DNA of 35,518 nt from an uncultured Eubacteriales bacterium (GCA_949292785.1 CASFBK010000022.1:1-35518), one strand, 5' to 3'. Shown: positions 16,801 to 25,549, counted from the stretch's first letter. Notes: generated by a model not told the origin, from the sequence alone. Translations and numbers: made by a program.

Positions 16801-18533
16801 ATGCATTAAAGAAAATCTGGCAGTTTGCAGGGGAAGAACGAAAAAACATTAATAAATCCATTGTAATAGAATTTTTCTATGCTATTTTCCATATGTTCCA
16901 GATTGGAGCAATCTATTATGTGATACTGGCATTGACAGGAAAGGAAACCGGAAACAGCGTAGCGTGGAAAGCTCTGTGCTTTCTGGGAATCAGTATCTTA
17001 GGAAGAACCGTGCTGAACTACTTTGCACAGCTTGAACAGACCCATGCAGGTTATTTTATGGTGGCAAATAAACGAATTGAGATTGGAAACAAGCTAAAGA
17101 GCGTTCCCATGGGATACTTTAATCATAACAATCTGGGAGAAATTACAGGTGTAGCCACCAGCGTGCTGGAGGAGGTAGAATTTACAGCACCTATGGTATT
17201 GGTGAATATTCTGGGCGGTTTTATCAATGCGGTAGTATTTATGCTTATGATTCTTGTATTTGACTGGAGGATTGGGCTGATTGTAGTGGCAGGAACTGCC
17301 CTTTACCTTATCGTTACTTCCAGTATGGAAAAAAAGTCTGCAAACGTGGCGCCAAAGCGTCAGGCGGCAACCGCTCATCTGGTCAGTGCAGTGCTAGAGC
17401 AGATTCAGGGGATGAGTGTCATTAAATCCTTCAATCTGACCGGAAAGGGAGACAAAAACCTGCAGGAGGCATTAGAGAAAAGCAGAAGCACCAATCTTGC
17501 CATGGAACAGCTTTTTACTCCTTATACTATCGCACAGGGAATTTCCCTTCAGATTGCCGGTATTGGAATGATAATGGCAGCCACGGTATTTTATTTAAAC
17601 AGCAGTATGAGCCTTGCAAATGCATTGATGGTTATCATCATGTCGTTTCTGGTTTTCTCCCAGGTAGAATCTGCCGGAAGTGGTATGTCAATCTTAAGAA
17701 TCGTTGCAAGCTCCATTGACCATGCTAACCAGATGGATGAGATTCCTCAGATGGATGAAAAAGGAAAAGAAATTGTTCCGAAAAATCACGAGATTACATT
17801 TGAACATGTATGCTTCTCCTATGAAAAAAAGGAGATATTGCATGACATATCGGTCCATATTCCCGATAAGACCACTACGGCAATTATCGGACCTTCCGGT
17901 TCCGGAAAAACAACCATGTGCAACCTGATTGCAAGGTTCTGGGATGTGGACAGCGGCTCCATAAAAATAGGCGGAAAAGATGTGCGGGAGTATACCTTAG
18001 AATCCCTGATGGAACAGATTAGTATGGTGTTTCAGAACGTATACCTGTTTGCAGATACCATCGAAAACAACATCCGCTTCGGAAGACCGGAAGCCACCCA
18101 TGAAGAAGTGGTAGAAGCTGCAAAGCGCGCCTGCTGCCATGAATTTATCGAAGCCCTTCCCGAAGGGTATCAGACGGTAATCGGCGAAGGAGGCGCCAGC
18201 CTTTCCGGTGGAGAAAAACAGCGTATCTCCATAGCAAGAGCCATGTTAAAAGACGCACCTATTGTTATTCTGGATGAAGCCACCGCAAACGTAGACCCGG
18301 AAAACGAAGACCGCCTGCAAAAGGCAATCGAAGAATTGACCAGAGACAAGACCATCATTATGATTGCCCACCGCCTGAAAACGGTCCGCCACGCAGACCA
18401 GATACTGGTAGTGGATGACGGAAAAATCGTTCAGCAGGGAAAACACGAAGAATTAATCGGACAGAAAGGCATCTACGCGGACTTTGTTTTGGGAAGAAAC
18501 GAAGCAATCGGATGGAAATTAAACTCCCAATAA
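16794..18533 (+). CDS. ABC transporter, fused permease/ATPase half-transporter (pair 2, second subunit)
   Basis: A 579-residue partner of the preceding gene, starting inside its end. The membrane domain includes VPMGYFNHNNLGEITG, matching LPMGYFTAGNIGKISS of the second subunit in pair 1, so first and second subunits form separate paralogous lines. The nucleotide domain has Walker A GPSGSGKTT, signature LSGGEKQRISIARAML, Walker B IVILDEATANVDPENE and switch IAHRLKT, all intact. It closes the operon before a terminator. The substrate is unknown; heterodimer formation with the first subunit is inferred from coupling and family precedent. Confidence 0.88.
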   Translation: MLNALKKIWQFAGEERKNINKSIVIEFFYAIFHMFQIGAIYYVILALTGKETGNSVAWKALCFLGISILGRTVLNYFAQLEQTHAGYFMVANKRIEIGNKLKSVPMGYFNHNNLGEITGVATSVLEEVEFTAPMVLVNILGGFINAVVFMLMILVFDWRIGLIVVAGTALYLIVTSSMEKKSANVAPKRQAATAHLVSAVLEQIQGMSVIKSFNLTGKGDKNLQEALEKSRSTNLAMEQLFTPYTIAQGISLQIAGIGMIMAATVFYLNSSMSLANALMVIIMSFLVFSQVESAGSGMSILRIVASSIDHANQMDEIPQMDEKGKEIVPKNHEITFEHVCFSYEKKEILHDISVHIPDKTTTAIIGPSGSGKTTMCNLIARFWDVDSGSIKIGGKDVREYTLESLMEQISMVFQNVYLFADTIENNIRFGRPEATHEEVVEAAKRACCHEFIEALPEGYQTVIGEGGASLSGGEKQRISIARAMLKDAPIVILDEATANVDPENEDRLQKAIEELTRDKTIIMIAHRLKTVRHADQILVVDDGKIVQQGKHEELIGQKGIYADFVLGRNEAIGWKLNSQ

Positions 18534-18557
18534 TATAATTCTCTGTGAGCTGCCAAA

Positions 18558-18608
18558 AAGCTGCCGTTTTCACGATAAAAAGAAAAAATCGTGGAGCGGC
18601 AGTTTTTC
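18558..18608 (+). terminator. Intrinsic terminator after ABC pair 2
   Basis: CTGCCG pairs with CGGCAG and CACGAT with ATCGTG inside it, followed by TTTTT. Confidence 0.85.
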
Positions 18609-18749
18609 AGTGTAGTTTTATTTATCGTTCTATGGTATGATATGGATAATTGGTGAGATAAATTAGAGCCTGATACAAAGAATACCTGCCCACATATCCA
18701 GATGTTTTCAAGTTCATTGTGCAGGGTGATACAAGGGAGAATATTTTTT

Positions 18750-18995
18750 ATGAAAGTGGTGAATTTTACATGTCCGGGCTGTGGCGCTCAAATGGTAGTA
18801 AAGCCCGGTGGAAGAGAGGCTGTATCCGCACTTATTACAAACGAGGTGGTTTCTGCCGAACCGGTCAAGATGTTTCTTTTGACTGACGGTAAAAATTTTC
18901 TCTATGATGTGTACGAAGTCGGCTACAAAATGCGTGACGATAGTGTGAAAACAGTATATATCAGGACAGTGTGCTTACCGGATATTTTCACTTGA
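18750..18995 (+). CDS. Small zinc-ribbon-like protein, possibly truncated
   Basis: An 81-residue ORF with AAGGGAGA nine bases before the ATG at 18750. It begins MKVVNFTCPGCGAQM, half of a zinc ribbon (CPGC). The second Cys pair expected of such a fold is absent; only one further Cys occurs, near the end (VCLPD). The rest, with LLTDGKNFLYDVYEVGYKMR, is not recognised. The gene may be a remnant of a longer zinc-ribbon protein, or a small protein that dimerises around one metal. It sits alone between the ABC terminator and the AraC gene. An earlier in-frame start at 18702 has no ribosome site. Confidence 0.45.
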   Translation: MKVVNFTCPGCGAQMVVKPGGREAVSALITNEVVSAEPVKMFLLTDGKNFLYDVYEVGYKMRDDSVKTVYIRTVCLPDIFT

Positions 18996-19046
18996 TGAGA
19001 TAAAAATGGATATTCAGACCTATCAGGAGTCCGACATGAAATTAAT

Positions 19047-19076
19047 AGAACGATAGTAGAAAGAACGATAGTAGAA
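19047..19076. repeat. Tandem duplication of 15 bp
   Basis: AGAACGATAGTAGAA occurs twice head to tail (19047-19061, 19062-19076) in the region upstream of the AraC gene. It could be a direct-repeat activator site or a simple slippage duplication. Confidence 0.8.
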
Positions 19077-19081
19077 GGATA

Positions 19082-19114
19082 TGTAAAACTGTATTTTACA
19101 TCGTACACTATAAT
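19082..19114 (+). promoter_or_regulatory. Promoter of the AraC gene with a 19-bp inverted repeat in the -35 region
   Basis: TGTAAAA-CTGTA-TTTTACA (19082-19100) is a perfect inverted repeat. It is followed by a consensus TATAAT (19109-19114) with no recognisable -35, the position where an activator or autoregulator would bind. A start near 19121 would leave a leader of about 33 nt. Confidence 0.55.
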
Positions 19115-19153
19115 TATTCGTGAGAACGAATGATTGCAGCGGGAGTGCAGAAA

Positions 19154-20347
19154 ATGAAAAACTTTGTAACTATTCAGGAAATTGCAGGAAGATGGAACAT
19201 CTCTCCCCGCCGGGTTCAATATCTTTGTAAAGATAATCGAATTCAGGGAGCGAAGAAAATCGGGGATATATGGCTTATCCCTGATGATGCTCCAAAGCCT
19301 GCAGATATGAGAAAAAAGAAGATAGTAAAGGAACCGGTCTTTCCCATTGACGACCTGGATATTGAAACATTATATGGACCGGACACAAGGCAAATCCGGG
19401 ATGATGAGCTGTGCAGTATCTATCGAACAAAGCATGGAAACGGAACAGGTGTGGTAACAAAGTATGACGTGCTTCCCGGCATACAGCTTTTCTATCAGGA
19501 CTTTCATCTGGACAGCCTGGATTACAGTCGGACGGAACAGGATTTTTCTAAAAATGTCATTACGATTAATCATTGTCGTTTGGGGAGGTTTGAAGCTGAA
19601 TTTTCTAACGGAGAATTCATTTATCTTGGTGAAGGGGATTTGGCAATGAACCTTCCTGAAAAAGCTCCTGTTCGCAATACTTTTCCTCTATCCCATTTTC
19701 ACGGCATTACCATCACGATTTCGACCCCGGAAGCGGCACAGGGCATAAGAGAGTTAGAGGAGGTTTTCGGAGAGATACCCATACACTTTGAAATCCTGCG
19801 GGAACGGTTGTTAAAGGGGAATGAGCTTGTTATCTTCCGTTCTGAACCGGCGCTGGAACATATTTTAGGGGAAATGTATGAGGAACAGAAACGTACCCGC
19901 CTGTTTTATCTGAAATTAAAGGTTTTAGAGCTTTTGTGTTATCTTCTTTCTTCTAATGCGGGAACAGCAGATGAACGTCCATACTTCTATAAAAATCATG
20001 TTGTGGCAGTAAAGGCCATGACGGAGTACATGGTAAAAAATATTGACCGTCATTTTACTTTGGAGGAATTGTCCGCAAAATTTGAAATACCGCTGACCTC
20101 TATGAAAAAATGCTTCAAGGGCGTCTATGGGATGCCGGTACAGACTTATATGCGGGAATATCGTGTTCATGTGGCGGCTGAACTGCTCCGGCAGACAGAC
20201 CTTTCAATTGGGGAGATTGCGGAGCAGGTAGGCTATTCCAACCAAAGCAAGTTTACAGAAGTATTCAAACGAATTTTGAATGTTTCTCCTGCCCGGTACC
20301 GAAATAATTGTTGTCTGGATGGGAGAAAAGAGAACTTTTCAGATTAA
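19154..20347 (+). CDS. AraC-family regulator with an added N-terminal HTH domain
   Basis: The 397-residue product starts with a short helix-turn-helix of the excisionase/MerR-like kind (TIQEIAGRWNISPRRVQYLC, then IGDIWLIPDDAPKP), residues 1-50. An AraC-type ligand region follows (about 75-290), then a C-terminal AraC domain with LEELSAKFEIPLTSMKKCFK and GEIAEQVGYSNQSKFTEVFK, ending SPARYR. The ATG at 19154 has GGGAG eight bases upstream; an in-frame ATG at 19130 lacks a ribosome site. It is next to the ECF transporter operon and probably controls it. Two DNA-binding modules in one chain are unusual for AraC proteins. It is not similar over its N-terminal part to the AraC protein at 2264. Confidence 0.85.
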   Translation: MKNFVTIQEIAGRWNISPRRVQYLCKDNRIQGAKKIGDIWLIPDDAPKPADMRKKKIVKEPVFPIDDLDIETLYGPDTRQIRDDELCSIYRTKHGNGTGVVTKYDVLPGIQLFYQDFHLDSLDYSRTEQDFSKNVITINHCRLGRFEAEFSNGEFIYLGEGDLAMNLPEKAPVRNTFPLSHFHGITITISTPEAAQGIRELEEVFGEIPIHFEILRERLLKGNELVIFRSEPALEHILGEMYEEQKRTRLFYLKLKVLELLCYLLSSNAGTADERPYFYKNHVVAVKAMTEYMVKNIDRHFTLEELSAKFEIPLTSMKKCFKGVYGMPVQTYMREYRVHVAAELLRQTDLSIGEIAEQVGYSNQSKFTEVFKRILNVSPARYRNNCCLDGRKENFSD

Positions 20348-20389
20348 CGCCGCCTGCCACAACTATGCTAAACTATACAGGCGTAAGGA

Positions 20390-20417
20390 AATCGCTCCTT
20401 CAAGGGGCGATTTTTTT
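20390..20417 (+). terminator. Intrinsic terminator after the AraC gene
   Basis: ATCGCTCCTT pairs with AAGGGGCGAT (one wobble), followed by seven T. It separates the regulator from the ECF operon. Confidence 0.85.
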
Positions 20418-20426
20418 ACGAACATA

Positions 20427-20444
20427 GGTTAGTGAATTCTAACC
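20427..20444. promoter_or_regulatory. GGTTAG-N6-CTAACC box before the ECF operon
   Basis: A perfect 18-bp inverted repeat (spacer TGAATT) that ends immediately before the AAAGGAG ribosome site of the EcfT gene. No convincing -10 is seen between the terminator and the box, so binding may act on read-through from the AraC promoter or on a weak local start. Confidence 0.65.
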
Positions 20445-20461
20445 GGAAAGGAGAAAAACAC

Positions 20462-21160
20462 ATGACCAGAATGTTAGACCCACGGATTAAAGTGGCGGTT
20501 CTGCTTTTTGTAAATCTGCTGATGTACAGTTCAATTGCATATTGGGTAGAGGCGGTCTGTGTCCTGGCAATAGCACTTGGATTACTTTATCAACAACAGT
20601 ATAAGGATGCGGCGATTTCCCTGACAGGCTATGGGATGATTGCAGCGCTCACTTTTCACATGGTAATCATTGGCGGCAGGGTATCTATGGCTATCGGTGC
20701 ATTTTTGCTGCTGGTTCGAAAAATGTTTCCCGTTTTTATGGCGGCAAAGCTGCTGATTCATTCGCCGTCCGGTCAACTGATTTGTGCCCTGCAAAAATGG
20801 CATTGCCCGAAAGTCTTAATTGTAAGTATTACAGTCATTCTCCGGTTCTTTCCCACCCTTGCGGAAGAATTCAGAAGTATCAAAAGCGCAATGCTGGTAC
20901 GGGGAATTCCGTTGAATGTAAAAAACAGCATTTGCCATCCGGCAGCTACAACGGAGTTTGTTCTGGTCCCTCTGATTTCAAGGCTTTCAATTGTTTCAGA
21001 CGAACTATCGGCGGCAGCGTTGACCCGTGGAATTGAGGTCCCGAAAAAGAGGACTTCCTATTATAAGTTGAGAATAGGATATCCCGATGTGTTCTTGTTT
21101 TTGCTGCTGTTCTTGTTACTGTTGGCAGCTTATCTTCCAAAATTGGGGGTGACATTTTGA
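20462..21160 (+). CDS. ECF transporter transmembrane component (EcfT/CbiQ family)
   Basis: A 232-residue membrane protein with about five helices. It carries the two coupling motifs of EcfT proteins that contact the ATPases, SAMLVRGIP (about 142-150) and AAALTRGIE (about 183-191). AAAGGAGAAAAACAC precedes the ATG at 20462; the open frame extends further upstream through the operator but has no usable start there. Its stop overlaps the TTG start of the ATPase gene by four bases. It would assemble with the fused ATPase and the substrate-binding membrane subunit encoded next to form one dedicated (group I) ECF importer. Confidence 0.88.
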   Translation: MTRMLDPRIKVAVLLFVNLLMYSSIAYWVEAVCVLAIALGLLYQQQYKDAAISLTGYGMIAALTFHMVIIGGRVSMAIGAFLLLVRKMFPVFMAAKLLIHSPSGQLICALQKWHCPKVLIVSITVILRFFPTLAEEFRSIKSAMLVRGIPLNVKNSICHPAATTEFVLVPLISRLSIVSDELSAAALTRGIEVPKKRTSYYKLRIGYPDVFLFLLLFLLLLAAYLPKLGVTF

Positions 21161-22710
21161 TTAATATAAAAGATGTGTCTTTCTCCTATGGTGGGAAAGA
21201 AGAAAAAGCCCTAAGTCGCGTCAGTTTGCATATTGACAGGGGAGAATGTGTGCTGCTTGTGGGACTAAGCGGCTGCGGCAAAACGACACTTACAAGGCTG
21301 CTGAATGGGCTGGTGCCTGCTTTCTATGAAGGAAAGCTGTCCGGTGAGGTTCTGATTGAAGGAAAGGCGGTCTCCGAATATAAAGATGGCTGCCTGTCCC
21401 AAAAAGTAGGCTCGGTTTTCCAAAATCCCCGCAGCCAGTTTTTCAATGTGGATACCACCGGAGAAATTGCATTTGGTTGTGAAAACATCGGCATATCCCA
21501 TGAGCAGATATTAGAGCGAGTTTCCAAAGCAAGTCATGAACTGGAATTAGGCGGGCTGTTGGAACGGGATATTTTTTCCTTATCCGGCGGAGAGAAGCAG
21601 TTAGTGGCAATCGCTTCGGTATATGCCATGAATCCGGACATTTATGTGATGGACGAGCCATCCGCTAATCTGGACATGGAAGTTACAGAGCGCCTGAAGA
21701 AAATCATTGCCCTTTTGAAAAGTCAGGAAAAGACCATCATTATCGCAGAACACAGGATTGCCTATCTTCGTGACCTGGCAGACCGGGTGGTCTATATGAA
21801 AAACGGTTCGATTGTTCGTGATTATCCCCAAGAAGATTTTCTTGACCTCACAGACGAAGAACGTAGAGAAATGGGATTGCGGACGGTATTTCCTGAACAG
21901 CTTTGCATACCCTGCCCGGCAGCGCCAGCTCCAAAGGAGCATGTGCTACGAGAAGCACGGATGGGAATAAAACTATTGCGTGAAAACCGGTCTGCAGAGG
22001 TCTTTGCCACGCAAAACTTAGCCGTAAGCTACTCAAAACGAGAACCTCTGATTGAGTCCATTTCCACAACAGCCCATGCCGGAGAGGTCATAGGGATTAT
22101 TGGACGCAACGGACAGGGCAAATCCACTTTCGCAAAGTGTGTATGCGGTTTGCTGGGAGAGTCTGCCGGGAAAATTCTTGTGGATGGAAGTGTCCTGTCA
22201 AAAAAGCACCGAGCCGGAAAAATTTATCTGGTTATGCAGGAGCCGGGGTATCAATTATTCGCTGACAGCGTGGAAAAAGAATTGCGGGTGTCTTTTGGTC
22301 ACAAAAAGACAGATGCAGACAAAGAGCGTTCGGAACAACTTCTTGAACAGCTGGGGCTGACAGGGAAAAGAGAACGGCATCCCCTTTCTTTATCCGGCGG
22401 GGAAAAGCAACGCCTTTCTGTGGCAGCGGCTCTTATGCAGGATGCCCATATCTTCTTTTTGGACGAACCCACCAGCGGTCTTGATATGGAAAATATGAAC
22501 CGGGTAAGCGCACTGCTTAAGTGTCTCCGTGCAGAAGGGAAAACGGTCTTTGTCATCACACATGACTATGAATTCCTTCTGAATACCTGTAACCGGGTAT
22601 TATGGCTGGAAAATGGGAAAATCCGGCAGGATGCGCAGCTGACGGTGGAAATTTTGCCTGCATTGCAGGAATTTTTCAAAGTCAGGAAGCCTTTCGCAGG
22701 GGATTCCTGA
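21157..22710 (+). CDS. ECF transporter ATPase, two ABC domains fused in one chain
   Basis: The 517-residue product joins two complete ABC ATPase domains. The first has GLSGCGKTT (about residue 36), LSGGEKQLVAIA and VMDEPSANLD. The second has GRNGQGKST (about 315), LSGGEKQRLSVAAALM and FLDEPTSGLD. Both lack membrane helices. The start is TTG at 21157, within TTGA overlapping the EcfT stop, behind GGGGGTG. No ATG near the N-terminus fits, and INIKDVSFSYGG is the proper beginning of an ABC domain. Fusion of EcfA and EcfA' is common in group I ECF systems and guarantees a heterodimeric arrangement. It would power uptake through EcfT. Confidence 0.9.
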   Translation: MINIKDVSFSYGGKEEKALSRVSLHIDRGECVLLVGLSGCGKTTLTRLLNGLVPAFYEGKLSGEVLIEGKAVSEYKDGCLSQKVGSVFQNPRSQFFNVDTTGEIAFGCENIGISHEQILERVSKASHELELGGLLERDIFSLSGGEKQLVAIASVYAMNPDIYVMDEPSANLDMEVTERLKKIIALLKSQEKTIIIAEHRIAYLRDLADRVVYMKNGSIVRDYPQEDFLDLTDEERREMGLRTVFPEQLCIPCPAAPAPKEHVLREARMGIKLLRENRSAEVFATQNLAVSYSKREPLIESISTTAHAGEVIGIIGRNGQGKSTFAKCVCGLLGESAGKILVDGSVLSKKHRAGKIYLVMQEPGYQLFADSVEKELRVSFGHKKTDADKERSEQLLEQLGLTGKRERHPLSLSGGEKQRLSVAAALMQDAHIFFLDEPTSGLDMENMNRVSALLKCLRAEGKTVFVITHDYEFLLNTCNRVLWLENGKIRQDAQLTVEILPALQEFFKVRKPFAGDS

Positions 22711-22749
22711 CTCTGGCAGAAATAAAACAAAAGTAAAGGAGTATTTACA

Positions 22750-23343
22750 ATGTCTCAAAAAATGAAACTCAAAGATGTCATATTTATCGCTATTTTTTCA
22801 GTACTGTTTTTTGCAGTTATGCTGGTAGCTGTGGCGCTGCTGGGCAGCACCCCGGTTACATTCTTTTTTACCCATGGCGTGGGTGCTGTTCCCTGCGGTA
22901 TCATCTATATGTATGTCCGTGCGAAAGTCCCGCGCAAAGGAAGCGTTCTTCTGATGTGTACGCTGGTTGCCCTCATTGCGTTCTGCCTTGGTATCACATG
23001 GCCGTCTGCACTTGGACTGTTCATCGGCGGTATTTTTGCTGAACTTATCAGCGCAGTTGGCAAATACACAGGCAGGTTGTGGAACGTGATTGGCTATATC
23101 GTGTTCATTTGCGGTTTCTGGCTCGGTCAGGCGTTCTACATGATTTTCGGAACGGAAATGTTTATGAATTCTATGGTTCGTCAGGGGACAGACCTTGAAT
23201 TTGCACAATCTTTGGTAGACTTTGTGAGCGGACCGATGTTTATTGTGTGCCTGTTGACGACCATTATTCTGGCTGCGCTTGGTGGGCTTTTGGGATATAT
23301 TCTGTTCAAAAAGCATTTTTCAAAACTGGAATCCGTTATTTAA
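22750..23343 (+). CDS. MptA/Trep_Strep-type ECF substrate-binding (S) component
   Basis: A 197-residue, very hydrophobic protein with five or six helices. It starts KLKDVIFIAIFSVLFFAVM and has a helix-loop pattern VTFFFTHGVGAVPCGIIYMY and then FIGGIFAELISAVGKYTG. This is the pattern I associate with the Trep_Strep (TIGR02185) family, also called MptA, of putative S components with unknown ligand. It follows the ATPase gene by 39 nt with AAAGGAG as ribosome site, completing an EcfT-EcfAA-S operon. The family is recognised from memory, not by search. The ligand is unknown; the shared operator with the ABC pairs suggests the same nutrient class. Confidence 0.8.
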   Translation: MSQKMKLKDVIFIAIFSVLFFAVMLVAVALLGSTPVTFFFTHGVGAVPCGIIYMYVRAKVPRKGSVLLMCTLVALIAFCLGITWPSALGLFIGGIFAELISAVGKYTGRLWNVIGYIVFICGFWLGQAFYMIFGTEMFMNSMVRQGTDLEFAQSLVDFVSGPMFIVCLLTTIILAALGGLLGYILFKKHFSKLESVI

Positions 23344-23559
23344 TCTCAATAAATCCTACAAACATTTTACAAAACAAAGAGCTGTAGCCAAAAACTACAT
23401 TTAAATATGATTCTGGGAATATAACAGAGGCAGGGGGATTATGTTATTGCACATCTGGGTCAGCTTACGGAATTTATTGGTAAAATTGGTAAATATTGAA
23501 TTTTGTCGAATTTTGTGTTAAGATAAATTTCAAGAAATTTTATCAGGTGGTGAAGATAG
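23344..23559 (+). promoter_or_regulatory. Intergenic region with promoter of the IbrA-like gene
   Basis: No gene is seen. A short hairpin TGTAG/CTACA near 23383-23400 is a weak terminator candidate for the ECF operon. TTGAAT (23496-23501), 17 nt, TAAGAT (23519-23524) is a fair promoter for the downstream pair. The stretch is AT-rich with short TTGGTAAA repeats. Confidence 0.5.
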
Positions 23560-24879
23560 ATGAGACGGGAGTATCTTTCCTTGAATGTGTATGAGGCTTT
23601 TCAACGGCGTTTGCTCTTTTTATTCGAAGAATTTGAAAATATCCTTGTGGCGTTTTCCGGTGGGAAGGATAGCGGATTAATGCTAAATATGGTGTTGGAT
23701 TTTCAGAAAAAATATTATCCCGACAGGAAAAACGGAGTTTTCCATCAGGATTTTGAGGCACAGTATAGCGAAACCACGGCATACATAGAACGAACCTTCA
23801 CCAGGATTGAAAATGAAGTAGAGCCCTACTGGGTATGTCTGCCAATGGCAACGCGGACAGCTTTAAGCAGCTATGAAATGTACTGGTATCCCTGGGACGA
23901 TACGAAAGAGGAGGCATGGGTGCGCCCTATGCCTCAGCGTTCTTATGTTATAAATCTGCAGAACAATCCCATGACGACATATCGTTACAGGATGCATCAG
24001 GAGGATTTGGCAAAGCAGTTCAGCCGCTGGTACCGACTCTCTCATGGTAATAAGAAAACAGTATGTCTTCTGGGAATCCGGGCGGATGAATCGCTACAGC
24101 GGTACAGCAGTATCCTCAATAAAAAGTATGGTTACAGGGGAACCTGCTGGATCAGTAAACAGTTCAAGGATGTATGGTGTGCCTCCCCTATGTATGATTG
24201 GACGTCCAGTGACGTATGGCATGCAAATTATAGATTTCAGTATGATTATAATCATCTGTATGACCTTTATTATATGGCAGGTCTCAAGCCCGAGCAGATG
24301 CGGGTGGCATCTCCCTTTAATGATTATGCGAAAGACAGTCTGAATTTGTACCGGGTCATTGACCCGGAAATCTGGGTGAAGCTGGTAGGAAGAGTGCAGG
24401 GAGCCAATTTTGCAGCTATTTATGGAAAGACCAGGGCAATGGGATACCGGAATATTACTTTGCCGGAAGGGCATACATGGGAATCCTATACCAAGTTTCT
24501 TTTGTCGACCCTTCCCGTAAGGCTCCGCCAGAATTATATTAAAAAATTTCAGGCTTCCATTAATTTCTGGCATAAGACCGGAGGCGGACTGGAGGAAGAG
24601 ACCATTCAAGAGCTGATAGATCATGGGTATAATATTTGCCGTAACGGTGTTTCTAATTATACAGTGATGAAGAACTCCAGGATAGTTTTCTTAGGGAAAA
24701 TTCCGGATCACACGGATGATATTAAGTCTACAAAGGATATTCCAAGCTGGAAGAGAATGTGCTTTTGTATTCTGAAAAACGACCATATCTGTCGTTTTAT
24801 GGGATTTGGACTGACCAGAGAACAGCAGAAAAACATTGATGCGCTGAAACAGAAGTATCAAAAGGTAGGTGAGCAGTAA
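23560..24879 (+). CDS. IbrA-like PAPS-reductase-family protein (DUF3440)
   Basis: The 439-residue product begins with a PP-loop ATP-pyrophosphatase fold: ILVAFSGGKDSGLMLNMVLD, with SGGKDS at 33-38, as in PAPS reductase, FAD synthetase and DndC. Further segments are LGIRADESLQRYS, CWISKQFKDVWCASPMYDWT and DVWHANYRFQYDYNHLYDLY, typical of the DUF3440 group to which E. coli IbrA belongs. IbrA was described as an activator of immunoglobulin-binding surface protein genes together with IbrB; its chemistry is unknown. AGGTGGTGAAGATAG precedes the ATG. The gene overlaps the ParB-like gene by one base, the same pairing as ibrAB. An adenylation or sulfur-transfer step is possible from the fold. Confidence 0.82.
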   Translation: MRREYLSLNVYEAFQRRLLFLFEEFENILVAFSGGKDSGLMLNMVLDFQKKYYPDRKNGVFHQDFEAQYSETTAYIERTFTRIENEVEPYWVCLPMATRTALSSYEMYWYPWDDTKEEAWVRPMPQRSYVINLQNNPMTTYRYRMHQEDLAKQFSRWYRLSHGNKKTVCLLGIRADESLQRYSSILNKKYGYRGTCWISKQFKDVWCASPMYDWTSSDVWHANYRFQYDYNHLYDLYYMAGLKPEQMRVASPFNDYAKDSLNLYRVIDPEIWVKLVGRVQGANFAAIYGKTRAMGYRNITLPEGHTWESYTKFLLSTLPVRLRQNYIKKFQASINFWHKTGGGLEEETIQELIDHGYNICRNGVSNYTVMKNSRIVFLGKIPDHTDDIKSTKDIPSWKRMCFCILKNDHICRFMGFGLTREQQKNIDALKQKYQKVGEQ

Positions 24880-25418
24880 TGGAATTCGTAAGTCCGGTTT
24901 ATCATGTTCAGGCAATTCCCGTAGAAAAGATTGAACCCAATAATTATAATCCCAATGCGGTTGCTCCGCCGGAACTGAGGCTTTTGTATGACAGTATACG
25001 GGAGGATGGTTATACCATGCCGATTGTTTGCTATTATGACAGGGAACGGGACAGATACATTATTGTAGATGGGTTTCACCGTTACCGGATTATGCTGGAT
25101 TACCCCGATATTTACAAGCGGGAGAAGGGAAAGCTTCCGGTATCGGTAATTGACAAACCCATTGATTTTCGGATGGCGAGTACCATACGGCACAACCGTG
25201 CCAGAGGTTCCCATGACGTAGACCTTATGAGCAACATAATAAAGGAACTCCATGAACTGGGACGTTCTGACGCATGGATTGCAAAGCATTTAGGAATGGA
25301 TAAGGATGAGATTCTGCGGTTAAAACAGATTACGGGGCTTGCAGCGCTTTTCCGGGATGTGGAGTTTGGAGAGGCCTGGAGAGCGGTGGAGGATGATTTG
25401 CAGGATGCTGGAAAATAG
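24879..25418 (+). CDS. IbrB-like ParB-domain protein
   Basis: A 179-residue protein with a ParB/Srx N-terminal fold: it opens VQAIPVEKIEPNNYNPNAVA, then RYIIVDGFHRYRIML, with the GxHRxxA-like motif that binds CTP or ATP in ParB relatives, and HNRARGSHD. A C-terminal helix-turn-helix-like segment SDAWIAKHLGMDKDEILRLK follows. There is no centromere-binding extension of a chromosomal ParB and no parA neighbour, so it is not a partition protein. Start and stop of the two genes overlap (TAATG). Together they match the ibrA-ibrB module found in enterobacterial prophages and other mobile DNA. Its molecular role is not established. Confidence 0.82.
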   Translation: MEFVSPVYHVQAIPVEKIEPNNYNPNAVAPPELRLLYDSIREDGYTMPIVCYYDRERDRYIIVDGFHRYRIMLDYPDIYKREKGKLPVSVIDKPIDFRMASTIRHNRARGSHDVDLMSNIIKELHELGRSDAWIAKHLGMDKDEILRLKQITGLAALFRDVEFGEAWRAVEDDLQDAGK

Positions 25419-25512
25419 AATTGCTCTGGTATTATGGAAATCTTGTAAAATACCTGTAAAAAGAAAAAAGCGGTTTCTATTTGAAAAAAAATGTGCTATA
25501 CTGGAAAAAACA

Positions 25513-25549
25513 GAAAGGCTTATGGAATTCCCCATAGGTCTTTCCTTTT
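25513..25549 (+). terminator. Terminator-like hairpin after the IbrAB-like pair
   Basis: GAAAGGCTTATGG pairs with CCATAGGTCTTTC (two wobbles) and is followed by CTTTT. It lies 95 nt after the stop. An extended -10, TGTGCTATACT, sits just before it at 25492-25502, so an attenuator for the following genes is the alternative reading. Confidence 0.6.
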
